DNA of 64,000 nt, taken from positions 23,982 to 87,981 of the forward strand of contig NZ_CP029836.1 of the NCBI RefSeq assembly GCF_003233655.1. Direction: 5' to 3'. The DNA comes from Azospirillum ramasamyi. Lineage in GTDB: Bacteria; Pseudomonadota; Alphaproteobacteria; Azospirillales; Azospirillaceae. Under the pieces are notes generated by a model. It worked only from the letters and a program-made list of their open reading frames with translations. It was not told the origin of the DNA and ran no database searches. A program made the position numbers and the translations under genes. Of the stretch, positions 36,440-45,091 are shown in pieces; position 1 is the stretch's first letter, and every line of letters begins with the position of its first letter.

Positions 36440-37384
36440 TCATTGGCCCTGAGACGTCTGCAATGCGGTCCCGCCGGTCCGCGATGTCGACTGGACCAGC
36501 ACGTCCTTAATGACATCGAGGAATGCCCGCAATGGCGGCGGTACGGCGCGATGCCCGGGGTAGTAAACCGCCACCCTCTCCGGCTCGTGCATCCAAGCGG
36601 ACAGCACGGTTCGCAACCTCCCCTCCGCGAGGGTGGCTTCCGCAGCCCAGCTCGCCACATACGCGACCCCCAGGCCCTGCGCGGCCGCGTCGACCATCAG
36701 TTCCTCATCGTCGAGAACCACAGGTCCGTTGACATCGATGGTCAACTCCTGCCCGGCCCGCTCGAACTCCCATCGGTACAGCCTGCCGCTCGGCATGCGG
36801 TGGCCAATGCAGCGATGGTGCCGGAGATCGTCCGGAGTTGTCGGCTCACCGGCGCGATCGAGATAGGCCGGGGATGCGACGCAGAAGAACCCCATCGGAA
36901 CAGGTAGTGGCACCGCGATCATGTCCCTCGGAATGGAGTCGATAAGACGGACACCAGCATCGAAGCCGCCCGATACGATGTCGATCAGCCGCCCCTCGAC
37001 GACAAGATCCACCGTCACGTCTGGGAACCGTTCCGCCACGCGCGGGAGGATGTCGCGGACGAGAACGGCCGCGGCCACCCGCGGTGCATTGATCCGAACT
37101 CTGCCCGCCACGTTGCCTCGGAAGGCCGTGGTGGCATCCAGCGCTTCATCCAGGGATGTCAGCGCAACCTGCAGACGGCTGAGCAGCTCAAGCCCTGCTT
37201 CGGTCGGCGAGACGCTGCGGGTCGTGCGGTTGAGGAGTCGTACGCCCAGCCGATCCTCAAGGCTCCGCATCGCGTGGCTCAGCGTGGATGGCGCCGTCCC
37301 GAGTTCATCCGCCGCGCGGCGAAAGCTGCGATGGGTGGCAACGGCCACGAAGGCGGTGAGATCGTTGAGGGAGGGGCGCATCAT
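36440..37384 (-). CDS. LysR-family transcriptional regulator
   Basis: This 314-residue protein has the N-terminal HTH (about 5-60: LNDLTAFVAVATHRSFRRAA, then STLSHAMRSLEDRLG) and a substrate-binding domain to the end. Two adjacent ATGs (37384, 37381) are possible starts. It is divergent from the ridA/oxidoreductase genes with 119 bases between, so it probably controls them. Confidence 0.88.
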   Translation of the reverse strand: MMRPSLNDLTAFVAVATHRSFRRAADELGTAPSTLSHAMRSLEDRLGVRLLNRTTRSVSPTEAGLELLSRLQVALTSLDEALDATTAFRGNVAGRVRINAPRVAAAVLVRDILPRVAERFPDVTVDLVVEGRLIDIVSGGFDAGVRLIDSIPRDMIAVPLPVPMGFFCVASPAYLDRAGEPTTPDDLRHHRCIGHRMPSGRLYRWEFERAGQELTIDVNGPVVLDDEELMVDAAAQGLGVAYVASWAAEATLAEGRLRTVLSAWMHEPERVAVYYPGHRAVPPPLRAFLDVIKDVLVQSTSRTGGTALQTSQGQ

Positions 37385-37503
37385 TGATGGCGATCTTGCA
37401 TCAACCCATGCCGATTTCAACGTCTAATCGCGCAGACCCAGGGCTGCTATCTCCTGCTTCAGCACGGCAGATGCCGATACCCGATCTGAACAAGGAGACG
37501 TGA

Positions 37504-37902
37504 ATGTCCAAGCGCGACGCCATCTTCCCTGCCGGCCGGCAGGCTCTCTACGAGATGCACCGCTACTCCGCTGCCATCCGATCCGGCGATCTGCTCTTCG
37601 TCTCGGGGCAGGTGGGCGGCCGCGAGGACGGCTCGCCCGAGCCCGACTTCGCAAAGCAGGTTCAGCTGGCTTTCGACAACCTTGGCGAGGTTCTGAAAGC
37701 GGCTGGCGGCACGTTCGACGACATCGTGGACATGATGACGTTCCACACCGATCCGGAGACCCAGTTCGAGGTCGTCATGTCTGTCAAAGACAAGATGTTC
37801 CCTCAAAAGCCCTATCCCAACTGGACCGCTGTCGGAGTGAACTGGCTTGCCGGTTTCGATTTCGAAATCAAGGTGATCGCACGGGTTCCGCAGACCGCCT
37901 GA
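37504..37902 (+). CDS. RidA family deaminase
   Basis: This 132-residue RidA/YjgF protein starts SKRDAIFPAGRQALYEMHRY, with GDLLFVSGQVGG and a C-terminal EIKVIARVP strand. RidA enzymes hydrolyse reactive enamines/imines to ketones and ammonia. AAGGAGA precedes ATG. The gene runs with a quinone oxidoreductase gene (23 bases apart) under a divergent LysR gene. Confidence 0.87.
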   Translation: MSKRDAIFPAGRQALYEMHRYSAAIRSGDLLFVSGQVGGREDGSPEPDFAKQVQLAFDNLGEVLKAAGGTFDDIVDMMTFHTDPETQFEVVMSVKDKMFPQKPYPNWTAVGVNWLAGFDFEIKVIARVPQTA

Positions 37903-37925
37903 ACCAACATGCTGGGAAACAAGCG

Positions 37926-38885
37926 ATGAAGGCAGCCGTTTACGACACGGCGGGCGAACCGCACGTCTTGCAGTACAGGGACATTGCGGATCCTCCCTGC
38001 CCACCCGATGGTGTGCTGATCCGGGTTGAAGCCGTTTCCATCGAAGGCGGCGATCTCATCAACCGGGCGTCCACCACCCCGCCGTCGCCAGGGTATGTTT
38101 TGGGGTATGCCGCCGCCGGCGAAGTCATCGCCGTCGGCCCGCAGGTACATGACCGATTCGTCGGGCAGAAGGTGACAAGCTTCGACCTGTGCGGCTCCCA
38201 CGCCGCCATGCGCGCTGTCCAGGCATCCAAAACCTGGCCCGTACCGGACGGTTTGGACATGGCGGCCGCGGCCGCGCTGCCCATCTCGTTCGGAACCGCC
38301 TACCACTGCCTGTTCACGCGCGGCGGCTTGGGCGAAGGCGAAACGGTGCTCATTCAAGGCGGTGCCGGCGGTGTCGGTCTCGCGGCCATCCAACTGGCGC
38401 ATCAGGCCGGGGCAATTGTGATCGCGACGGTCTCCGGAACGGAACGCGCGCAACGGTTGTCGGCTCTTGGGCTCACCCACGCGATCGACCACCGCACGAC
38501 GGACGTGGCTGACGAGGTCATGCGTCTGACCGGTGGACGCGGGGTCAACCTCGCCGTGGACCCGGTTGGATCGACCTTGAGGGGTTCGCTGGCATCATTG
38601 CAACCGGAGGGACGCCTGATCTTTGTCGGGAACGCTGGGAGAGCGGCACTCGATCTCGATCTTTGGCCCGCGCTTCAGGCAAACCAGACACTCATGGGTG
38701 TCTTTATGGGCACACAGCTTGAGAAGCCGGAGGTATATCGGGCGGTCTCGCACATGCTTGAGAAAGCAGCCAGGAATGAACTCCAGGTCACGATCGACCG
38801 CAAGTTCGCGCTTGCCGACGCCGCCCTTGCGCACGCCTATGCGGAAAGCAACTCCATTCTAGGACGTGTCGTTCTGCTGCCCTGA
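37926..38885 (+). CDS. Zinc-type alcohol dehydrogenase-like quinone oxidoreductase
   Basis: This 319-residue MDR-family enzyme has a GroES-like N-domain and a Rossmann motif GGAGGVGLAAIQLA (about 141-154). It lacks the zinc-binding Cys cluster, which points to NADPH:quinone oxidoreductase. Expected reactions are reduction of quinones or enones. The gene follows ridA closely. Confidence 0.88.
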   Translation: MKAAVYDTAGEPHVLQYRDIADPPCPPDGVLIRVEAVSIEGGDLINRASTTPPSPGYVLGYAAAGEVIAVGPQVHDRFVGQKVTSFDLCGSHAAMRAVQASKTWPVPDGLDMAAAAALPISFGTAYHCLFTRGGLGEGETVLIQGGAGGVGLAAIQLAHQAGAIVIATVSGTERAQRLSALGLTHAIDHRTTDVADEVMRLTGGRGVNLAVDPVGSTLRGSLASLQPEGRLIFVGNAGRAALDLDLWPALQANQTLMGVFMGTQLEKPEVYRAVSHMLEKAARNELQVTIDRKFALADAALAHAYAESNSILGRVVLLP

Positions 38886-39043
38886 AGGCAGCGCAGCAGA
38901 GACACGAGATCGGTCAATCCAACCAAGCCTGCATCCGGGCTGGCAACCCGGATGCAAGCCCATTTTTTAGAAACGTTTCAGGCGTGTATGGACCATCCGC
39001 GGCCGGATTCGCCGATCGCCGCCGTCGCGGATGCCGAAAGCTT

Positions 39044-39457
39044 TCACTTCCTGGCTTCGTCATAGGCGCGGCGACACTCCTCAATGCGAGGCCAATGGTC
39101 CCGGATCCACGACGTGAAACCCTCCAGGGCCGGCAACATGCTCGCGCCCATCACCGTCAGCTCGTACTCGACCCGTGGCGGAACCTCCGGGAAGTAATGG
39201 CGGGCCAGAAGCCCATCCCGTTCCAGGTTTCGGAGGGTGAGCGTCAACATGCGCTGGGTGATCCCCTCGATGCCCTGCATCAGTTCCGAAAAGCGCAACC
39301 GGTGCCCGGACGCCACGGCCAGGTGCGACATGACGAGTATCGTCCATTTGTCGCCGAGGCGGGCGAGAACGCTGTGCGGGGCACAAGGGCGGAAAAGCGG
39401 GCCATGCTTCGTTTCCTCGTAGGGGCGCCCGTAGATGTGCTGAGCCAAGCGTATCAT
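39044..39457 (-). CDS. HxlR-family transcriptional regulator
   Basis: This protein of about 137 residues has a HxlR winged HTH: CAPHSVLARLGDKWTILVMS, then RFSELMQGIEGITQRMLTLT. A Cys lies at the usual sensor position near the HTH. The start is taken as ATG 39457; an upstream TTG at 39532 is also in frame. It diverges from the NmrA-like gene with about 90 bases between. Confidence 0.85.
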   Translation of the reverse strand: MIRLAQHIYGRPYEETKHGPLFRPCAPHSVLARLGDKWTILVMSHLAVASGHRLRFSELMQGIEGITQRMLTLTLRNLERDGLLARHYFPEVPPRVEYELTVMGASMLPALEGFTSWIRDHWPRIEECRRAYDEARK

Positions 39458-39547
39458 CCTTGTGCCTGAGGTTGAAAAATGTGCCGTCTTCCGGCGCAAT
39501 CCCGTGAGTATATATGAGTAACCCTCGTCCAATCACGAGGTCAGTTC

Positions 39548-40474
39548 ATGTCAAGTCACAAGCAGCCGATCCTGGTATTCGGCGCAACCGGCCAGCAGGG
39601 CGGGTCGGTCACTCACGCTCTTCTTGCCGCGGGCTGGCACGTCCGGGCGCTCGTCCGGGATCCCGGTTCCCCGAAGTCCGCAGCCCTGCGCGATGCCGGG
39701 GTCGACCTGGTTCCCGGAAATCTGGCCGATCCCGAATCCATCCGGGAGGCGATGAGGGGCGTCCATGGCGTCTTCAGCGTGCAGCCAAGCTCCGGCCAGG
39801 GTGCCCTGTATGGCGTGAGCGACGAGGATGAGGTGCGTTACGGCATCACCATCGCCGACATCGCCGTCGAGAGCGGTGCCGGCCACCTCGTCTACAGCTC
39901 CACGAACGCGGTCGGCGGCGGGCCGACCGGGATGGGTCACTTCGACAGCAAGGCTCGCATCGAGGCCCATGTGCGGGCGTTGCCCATCCCCACGACCATC
40001 ATCCGGCCGGCGGCGTTCATGGAAATGCTGGTCATGCCGGGCTTTGGTCTGGATGAGGGGCGCTTCAACTTCTTCATGCGCCCGGATCAATCGATGCAGC
40101 TTGTCGCGGTCGAGGACATCGGCCGGATCGTCGCCGCCATCTTTGCCGATCCCGTACGTTTCGGCGGGGCAACGCTGGACGTCGCGAGCGATTCGGTGAC
40201 GGGGCAGGATCTGGAGGCGCTGTTCACCGAGGCCGCAGGGCGGCCCGTGACCTACGCGCGGTTCACGGACGACGTGCTGGCGTCGAACCCTTTCCTGGCC
40301 AAGCTGACCGACCTAGTGGATGCGGCGCGGCTCTCGGGCAACGCGGATCTCGCGGCCCTGCGGGAGATCAATCCCGGCCTGCTGTCCTTCCGGTCCTGGC
40401 TGGCGGGGAGTGGGCGCAAGGCCTTCACGGAGGCGCTCGGCGCGTCCGGAGCGTGGAGCTACGGTCACGCATGA
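39548..40474 (+). CDS. NmrA-like NAD(P)-binding protein
   Basis: This 308-residue protein starts with the Rossmann motif VFGATGQQGG and then DLVPGNLADPESIREAMRGV, the layout of NmrA/TMR-type atypical short-chain dehydrogenases. Such proteins bind NADP(H) and act as redox sensors or reductases. It is divergent from the HxlR gene and is followed by an epoxide hydrolase gene. Confidence 0.85.
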   Translation: MSSHKQPILVFGATGQQGGSVTHALLAAGWHVRALVRDPGSPKSAALRDAGVDLVPGNLADPESIREAMRGVHGVFSVQPSSGQGALYGVSDEDEVRYGITIADIAVESGAGHLVYSSTNAVGGGPTGMGHFDSKARIEAHVRALPIPTTIIRPAAFMEMLVMPGFGLDEGRFNFFMRPDQSMQLVAVEDIGRIVAAIFADPVRFGGATLDVASDSVTGQDLEALFTEAAGRPVTYARFTDDVLASNPFLAKLTDLVDAARLSGNADLAALREINPGLLSFRSWLAGSGRKAFTEALGASGAWSYGHA

Positions 40475-40584
40475 CGGCCTGACCATCGCATGACGGCCCA
40501 GTGGGATGACCGGCACGGGGGCAGGCATCTGGAATGCCCCCCAATGCCGGTTGTCACGAAGGGCGGCACAACGAGGAGAAGGAC

Positions 40585-41739
40585 ATGGTTTCGCCCTACA
40601 CGATCGACATCCCGGACGAACGCCTCGCGACGATCATGGCAAAAGTCGACGCCTATGACTGGAGCCAGCTTCCGGACGCCGGGGGGTGGAGGTCAGGCGT
40701 CGGGATTGGTGACCTCAAGCGGCTCGTTGCCTATTGGCGGAACAGTTACGACTGGCGAGCGGTCGAACGACGGCTCAATCAACTCCCCCATTTCCTGACC
40801 GACGTCGACGGCGTGCCCCTCCATTTCGTCCATGTGAAGGGAAATGGGACGAAGGGGGGCGGGTCCAGGCCGCCGGTTCTTCTCCTTCACGGCTGGCCGG
40901 GTTCCTTTCTTGAGTTCGAGCGGCTGCTCGAACCATTGGCGGCCGATGGGCATGACGTCGTCGTTCCCTCGCTGCCGGGCTTTGCCTTCTCCAATCCGAT
41001 CCCCGACGTGATCGGCCCGCGCCGGGCGGCCGGGCTGATGCACGGGCTTATGGTTCGGCTGTTCGGGCGGACACGCTATGTCGTCCAGGGTGGCGACTGG
41101 GGTGCGCACATCGCCAGTTGGATGGCTTTCACGAATCCCGACGCGCTGCTCGGCTTCCACATCAATATGGTGAGCATTTACGCCGCGGATGCCGTTCCCA
41201 CGACCCCGGAGGAAAAGGATCTGCTGTCCCGCCGTGCGGCCATTCTCGACTGGGAAACCGGCTACAACCATCAGCAGGAGACGCGCCCGCAGACGCTGGG
41301 GGTTGCGATCGCCGACAGTCCGGTGGGGGCGGCTGGCTGGATCCTCGAAAAATGCGGCAAATGGGCCGATCTTCCGTCGACCGCCGATGGCAGCCCGGAC
41401 CTCTGGAGCAAATTCTCGGAAGAGGAACTGCTCACCAACATCATGCTCTATGTCGCGCCATCGGCGGTGGTGACCGCGACGTGGATCTACCACGGCAAGC
41501 GTCTGGAAGGATCGGATCGATTTCCCGCCGGTACGCGCATTCGGGCTCCGATGGGCGTCGCAGCGTTCCCCGACCCCGTGTTCCTGCCGACGCCGCGCAG
41601 CTTCGCCGAGAAGACCTACGACATCGTGCACTGGAGCGACATGGCGTCGGGCGGCCACTTCGCCGCCTGGGAGCAACCGGAACTGATGCTGGCCGACCTG
41701 CGGTCCTTCATCGGCACGGTATCGGGAGGGCGGCCCTGA
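40585..41739 (+). CDS. Epoxide hydrolase family protein
   Basis: This 384-residue alpha/beta hydrolase has an EHN-type N-terminal extension (about 5-95), the LLHGWPGSFLEF oxyanion motif, the nucleophile region VVQGGDWGAHIASW (Asp nucleophile) and GGHFAAWEQPE carrying the catalytic His. It probably converts epoxides to diols. GAGGAGAAGG precedes ATG 40585. It is downstream of the NmrA-like gene. Confidence 0.88.
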   Translation: MVSPYTIDIPDERLATIMAKVDAYDWSQLPDAGGWRSGVGIGDLKRLVAYWRNSYDWRAVERRLNQLPHFLTDVDGVPLHFVHVKGNGTKGGGSRPPVLLLHGWPGSFLEFERLLEPLAADGHDVVVPSLPGFAFSNPIPDVIGPRRAAGLMHGLMVRLFGRTRYVVQGGDWGAHIASWMAFTNPDALLGFHINMVSIYAADAVPTTPEEKDLLSRRAAILDWETGYNHQQETRPQTLGVAIADSPVGAAGWILEKCGKWADLPSTADGSPDLWSKFSEEELLTNIMLYVAPSAVVTATWIYHGKRLEGSDRFPAGTRIRAPMGVAAFPDPVFLPTPRSFAEKTYDIVHWSDMASGGHFAAWEQPELMLADLRSFIGTVSGGRP

Positions 41740-41850
41740 GATCGGGACTCTTCGTGCGGTGGCCGTGACCAGCAACGTCTGCACCGGCCGCCGGTTCGCC
41801 TTTCCCTTCCAAGGATGACCACGCCCCCCTCCAGGCAGGAGACTCTCGCC

Positions 41851-42534
41851 ATGACGCCGCCCGCCTTTGATGCACATTCCGCAACGTCCTACTCTGAGGG
41901 CCCACCTCGACAGGTTCCGGGCTACTCCAGCCTTCACCGTATGGTGTCGCTGCTGCTCGCAGAACGCACCCCGCCAGAAGGCCGGGTGCTCGTTCTGGGA
42001 GCCGGTGGAGGACAGGAACTCAAGGCGCTTGCGGAAGCGCATCCAGGATGGTCGTTCGATGGGGTGGACCCGTCCCCCGAGATGCTCCGCCTGGCCAAGG
42101 AGATGGTCGGCCAGCACGCCTCCCGCATCCGTTTGCATGAGGGCTGTATCGAAGACGCCCCGGAGGGCCCGTTCGACGCTGCCACATCCATTCTGACCTT
42201 CCACTTCATCCCCTACGACCAAAGGCTCGCAACCCCCAAGCAACTCCGGCGTCGCCTGAGAGACGGTGCGCCCATCGTCCTCGTCCATCTCAGCTTCCCG
42301 CAGATCGAGCCGGAGCGGTCGCTCTGGATCGCCCGCCATGTCGCCTTCGGCTTGTCGAACGGAACGGACCCTGCCCGTGCCGAGAGAGCCCGACAGGCTA
42401 TCGGCAGCACGCTGACAATCCTCTCCCCGGAGGAGGAGGTGACCATGCTGGGCGAGGCGGGCTTTTCGAACGTCAGCCTGTTCTATGCCGGCTTGAGCAT
42501 CAAAGGCTGGGTTGCCTCTGCCAAGCAGCCTTGA
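41851..42534 (+). CDS. Class I SAM-dependent methyltransferase
   Basis: This 227-residue protein has the SAM-binding motif VLVLGAGGGQELKALAEAHP (about 47-66) and VDPSPEMLRLAKEM. The target is unknown; small-molecule methylation is likely. ATG 41851 is preceded by GGAGA. It stands before the split SnoaL-like gene, 25 bases away. Confidence 0.85.
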   Translation: MTPPAFDAHSATSYSEGPPRQVPGYSSLHRMVSLLLAERTPPEGRVLVLGAGGGQELKALAEAHPGWSFDGVDPSPEMLRLAKEMVGQHASRIRLHEGCIEDAPEGPFDAATSILTFHFIPYDQRLATPKQLRRRLRDGAPIVLVHLSFPQIEPERSLWIARHVAFGLSNGTDPARAERARQAIGSTLTILSPEEEVTMLGEAGFSNVSLFYAGLSIKGWVASAKQP

Positions 42535-42559
42535 TCAGCCGTCCTGGAGGTCTGCTCAC

Positions 42560-42666
42560 ATGACCAGTGCCGAGCTTCGGTCGATTTACCTGGCCTATCT
42601 TGACTGCCTCAATGCGCAGGACTGGCTGCGCCTGGGCGAGTTTGTGCATGACGAGGTGCATCATAA
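42560..42666 (+). pseudogene. 5' part of a SnoaL-like gene split by IS3 element
   Basis: ATG 42560 opens MTSAELRSIYLAYLDCLNAQ and is interrupted after GCATCATAA by an IS3-family element. The 3' part is at 43994-44273. Joined without the IS and one taa copy, it gives 128 codons of a SnoaL/ester-cyclase-like protein (EFVHDEVHHNDRPFGIVGYR at the join). Confidence 0.85.
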
Positions 42667-42719
42667 TGAACCGCGCCGGGTTTGTCGGAGGCTCCATTTC
42701 TTGAGAAGATGGGGTCATC

Positions 42720-43049
42720 ATGACGAAAGCGGCATCCCGCAAATACGCTCCTGAAGTCCGCGAGCGCGCGGTTCGGATGGTGTTCGAGCACGAAGGCGAT
42801 CACGCCTCGCAGTGGGCGGCGATCGGCTCGATCGCGGCGAAGATCGGCTGCACGGCGGAGACGCTGCGGGGCTGGGTGCGGCAGGCCGAACGCGACCAGG
42901 GCAAGCGGCCCGGCCCGAGCAGGGACGAGCAGGAACGGATCAAGGCGTTGGAGCGTGAGGTGCGGGAACTGCGCCAGGCGAACGAGATCCTTCGCAAGGC
43001 ATCAGCGTATTTCGCCCAGGCGGAGCTCGACCGCCCGTTCAAGAAATGA
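42720..43049 (+). CDS. IS3-family transposase OrfA
   Basis: This 109-residue protein has an N-terminal HTH (APEVRERAVRMVFEHEGDH, then GCTAETLRGWVRQAERD) and a C-terminal leucine-zipper-like helix (KALEREVRELRQANEILRKA). It ends with FAQAELDRPFKK overlapping orfB by four bases. OrfAB is normally made by -1 frameshifting. Confidence 0.92.
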   Translation: MTKAASRKYAPEVRERAVRMVFEHEGDHASQWAAIGSIAAKIGCTAETLRGWVRQAERDQGKRPGPSRDEQERIKALEREVRELRQANEILRKASAYFAQAELDRPFKK

Positions 43050-43951
43050 TCGCCTTCATCGACGCGCACCGCGCCGTCCACGGGGTCGAGCCGATCTGCA
43101 AGGTGCTGCCGATCGCCCCGTCCACCTATCGCGCCCATGCCGCCCGGCGGGCCGATCCGGCCAAGGCGCCGGCCCGCTCGCGAAGCGACGCGGAGCTGGG
43201 TTTGGCTATCCGGCGGGTCTGGGACGCGAACTTCCAGGTCTATGGGGTGCGGAAAGTCTGGCGGCAGTTGCGGCGGGAGGGCATCGACGTGGCACGCTGC
43301 ACGGTGGCCCGGCTGATGAGGCACATGGGTCTGAAGGGGGCGACACGGGGCAAGGCGGTGCGGACCACGATCAGCGACCGGGCGGTGCCCTGTCCGGCCG
43401 ACCGGGTGAACCGGCAGTTCCAGGCGCCGCGTCCGAATGCCTTGTGGGTGGCCGATTTCACCTACGTTGCCACGTGGCAGGGCTTCGTCTACGTGGCCTT
43501 CGTCATCGACACTTTCGCCCGCAAGATCGTCGGCTGGCGGGTGTCGCGCACCGCCCACGCCGGCTTTGTCCTGGATGCCTTGGAGCAGGCGCTTCACGAT
43601 CGCCGGCCAGCCAAGGGCGGCGGTCTCATTCACCACTCGGACCGCGGATCGCAATACGTCGCCATTCGGTACACCGAGCGTCTCAGCGACGCCGGTGTCG
43701 AATCGTCGGTCGGCAGCGTCGGCGATTCCTATGACAACGCCTTGGCCGAGACGATCAACGGCCTCTACAAGACCGAGGTGATCCGGCGCCGTGGGCCATG
43801 GCGCACCTTGGAGACCGTCGAGTTCGCCACCCTGGAATGGGTCGATTGGTTCAACAACCGCCGCCTCCTCGAACCCATCGGCAACATCCCTCCCGCCGAG
43901 GCCGAAGCGCGCTATTATGCTCAAATCGAGGACGTCGCCATCGCGGCGTGA
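43046..43951 (+). CDS. IS3-family transposase OrfB (DDE)
   Basis: This 301-residue protein has the rve-type integrase core: WVADFTYVATWQGFVYVAFV (first Asp), HHSDRGSQYVAIRYTERLSD (second Asp) and SYDNALAETINGLYKTEV (Glu). It catalyses IS transposition. The frame overlaps orfA by four bases. Confidence 0.93.
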   Translation: MIAFIDAHRAVHGVEPICKVLPIAPSTYRAHAARRADPAKAPARSRSDAELGLAIRRVWDANFQVYGVRKVWRQLRREGIDVARCTVARLMRHMGLKGATRGKAVRTTISDRAVPCPADRVNRQFQAPRPNALWVADFTYVATWQGFVYVAFVIDTFARKIVGWRVSRTAHAGFVLDALEQALHDRRPAKGGGLIHHSDRGSQYVAIRYTERLSDAGVESSVGSVGDSYDNALAETINGLYKTEVIRRRGPWRTLETVEFATLEWVDWFNNRRLLEPIGNIPPAEAEARYYAQIEDVAIAA

Positions 43952-43993
43952 CTCAACCAAGTCGGCCTCCGGGAAACCCGGGGCGGTTTATAA

Positions 43994-44273
43994 TGACCGC
44001 CCGTTCGGCATTGTGGGATATCGGGCAATGCTTGAGAACGACTTCCTGCAAATACCTGATCTCCGGTTCGAAGCTGAGCTGTTGGTTTGCGAGACGCCGG
44101 TCATCGCCGCCCGCCTCAGGTTCGAGTGCACGCCGAAGGGGAGCTTTCTCGGTCTCCCGGTCAATGGCCGCACCGTGTCGTTCACCGAAAACGTCTTCTA
44201 TGAGTTCGAAGCGGACAGGATCAAAAGGGTCTGGTCGGTGATCGACAAGGCCGCAATCGAAGGTCAGCTCTGA
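43994..44273 (+). pseudogene. 3' part of the split SnoaL-like gene
   Basis: This is the continuation of 42560-42666. The in-frame DRPFGIVGYRAMLENDFLQI and RFECTPKGSFLGLPVNGRTV strands resemble SnoaL/ester cyclases (carbohydrate-cyclase fold). The frame matches exactly after excision of the IS, so the disruption is recent. Confidence 0.85.
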
Positions 44274-44286
44274 AATGACCTCTTAT

Positions 44287-44324
44287 GAGGATGCAATGAC
44301 ATTCGTTCGGCAAACAACGCTGAG
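44287..44324. repeat. Internal copy of the Tn3-type end
   Basis: 38 bases beginning gagg and ending tgag resemble the terminal repeat, though less perfect than the outer ends. Together with the right end it brackets a 3.8-kb core holding only the resolvase and tnpA. The 5 bases outside it (cttat) differ from cagat, so this is not an independent insertion here. Confidence 0.7.
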
Positions 44325-44373
44325 GTCGAACGCACCAGGAACAGCGATGGATGATTGCCCAGCCTGATGCTGA

Positions 44374-44952
44374 TCAGAAGGCGTGCGGCGGCCTCTGGCG
44401 ACCCGCCAAGCTCATTTCCCGGTAGACCGTGGACCTCCCCAACCCCAGCTGCTTGGCGGCTTCGGTCGGCGACAGGCCAGCTTCCACCAGCTTCAGTGCG
44501 GCCTTGACCTTGTCCATGTCCACCGGCTGGCGACCTGGGCGTTTGCCACGGGCCCGGGCGGCCGCGATGCCGTCCTTCGTGCGCTCGGCGATCAGCCGTC
44601 GTTCGAAATGCGCGATCGCGCCGAAGACATGGAAGACCAGTTCGCCGGCCGCCGAAGTGGTGTCGATCCTCTCCTCCAGGCTGAGCAGGCCGATCCCGCG
44701 CTCCTTCAGCATGGCCACCGTCGCCAGCAACTCGGCCAGCGTCCGGCCGAGCCGGTCGAGGCGGACGACGGCCAGCGTGTCGCCACGGCGTGCATAGGCG
44801 AGCAACGCCTCCAACCCTGGCCGGTCCTTCGCCTTGCCCGAGCACACGTCGGTGAAAACCTTCAAGGCGCCGGCCTGCTCCAGCCGCAACCGTTGGCTGG
44901 CGACATCCTGGTCGCCGGTCGAGACCCGTGCGTAGCCCAGCATGTCGCCCAT
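44374..44952 (-). CDS. tnpR: Serine resolvase of the Tn3-type element (TnpR)
   Basis: This 192-residue protein starts MGDMLGYARVSTGDQDVASQ with the catalytic Ser in YARVST, then LDRLGRTLAELLAT. A C-terminal HTH reads LSPTEAAKQLGLGRSTVYRE. It resolves cointegrates at res. It is divergent from tnpA with about 140 bases of res/promoter region between. Confidence 0.93.
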   Translation of the reverse strand: MGDMLGYARVSTGDQDVASQRLRLEQAGALKVFTDVCSGKAKDRPGLEALLAYARRGDTLAVVRLDRLGRTLAELLATVAMLKERGIGLLSLEERIDTTSAAGELVFHVFGAIAHFERRLIAERTKDGIAAARARGKRPGRQPVDMDKVKAALKLVEAGLSPTEAAKQLGLGRSTVYREMSLAGRQRPPHAF

Positions 44953-44972
44953 ACTCGTCTCCCAACCGGCCG

Positions 44973-45056
44973 TTCTGTGGACGGTCGTGCCGAATCCGAC
45001 CGGACTGCCACGCCGCCGTCCACAGAATACGTCCCGTTAATCCGTGCCGTCCACAG
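44973..45056. promoter_or_regulatory. Putative res site
   Basis: ttctgtggacgg (44973-44984) and its exact complement ccgtccacagaa (45016-45027), plus another ccgtccacag (45047-45056), lie between the divergent tnpR and tnpA genes, where Tn3-type res subsites belong. Confidence 0.65.
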
Positions 45057-45091
45057 TCCCCGCCGACGTTTTCTGGACAGGGGAAGACCAC

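Larger units (their letters stand above)
42667..43990 (+). mobile_element. IS3-family insertion sequence
   Basis: The element is 1324 bp. Its ends tgaaccgcgccggg and the complement of cccggggcggttta form about 26-bp imperfect inverted repeats (22/26 matches) flanked by taa on both sides. It contains overlapping orfA and orfB and splits the SnoaL-like gene. Confidence 0.9.
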
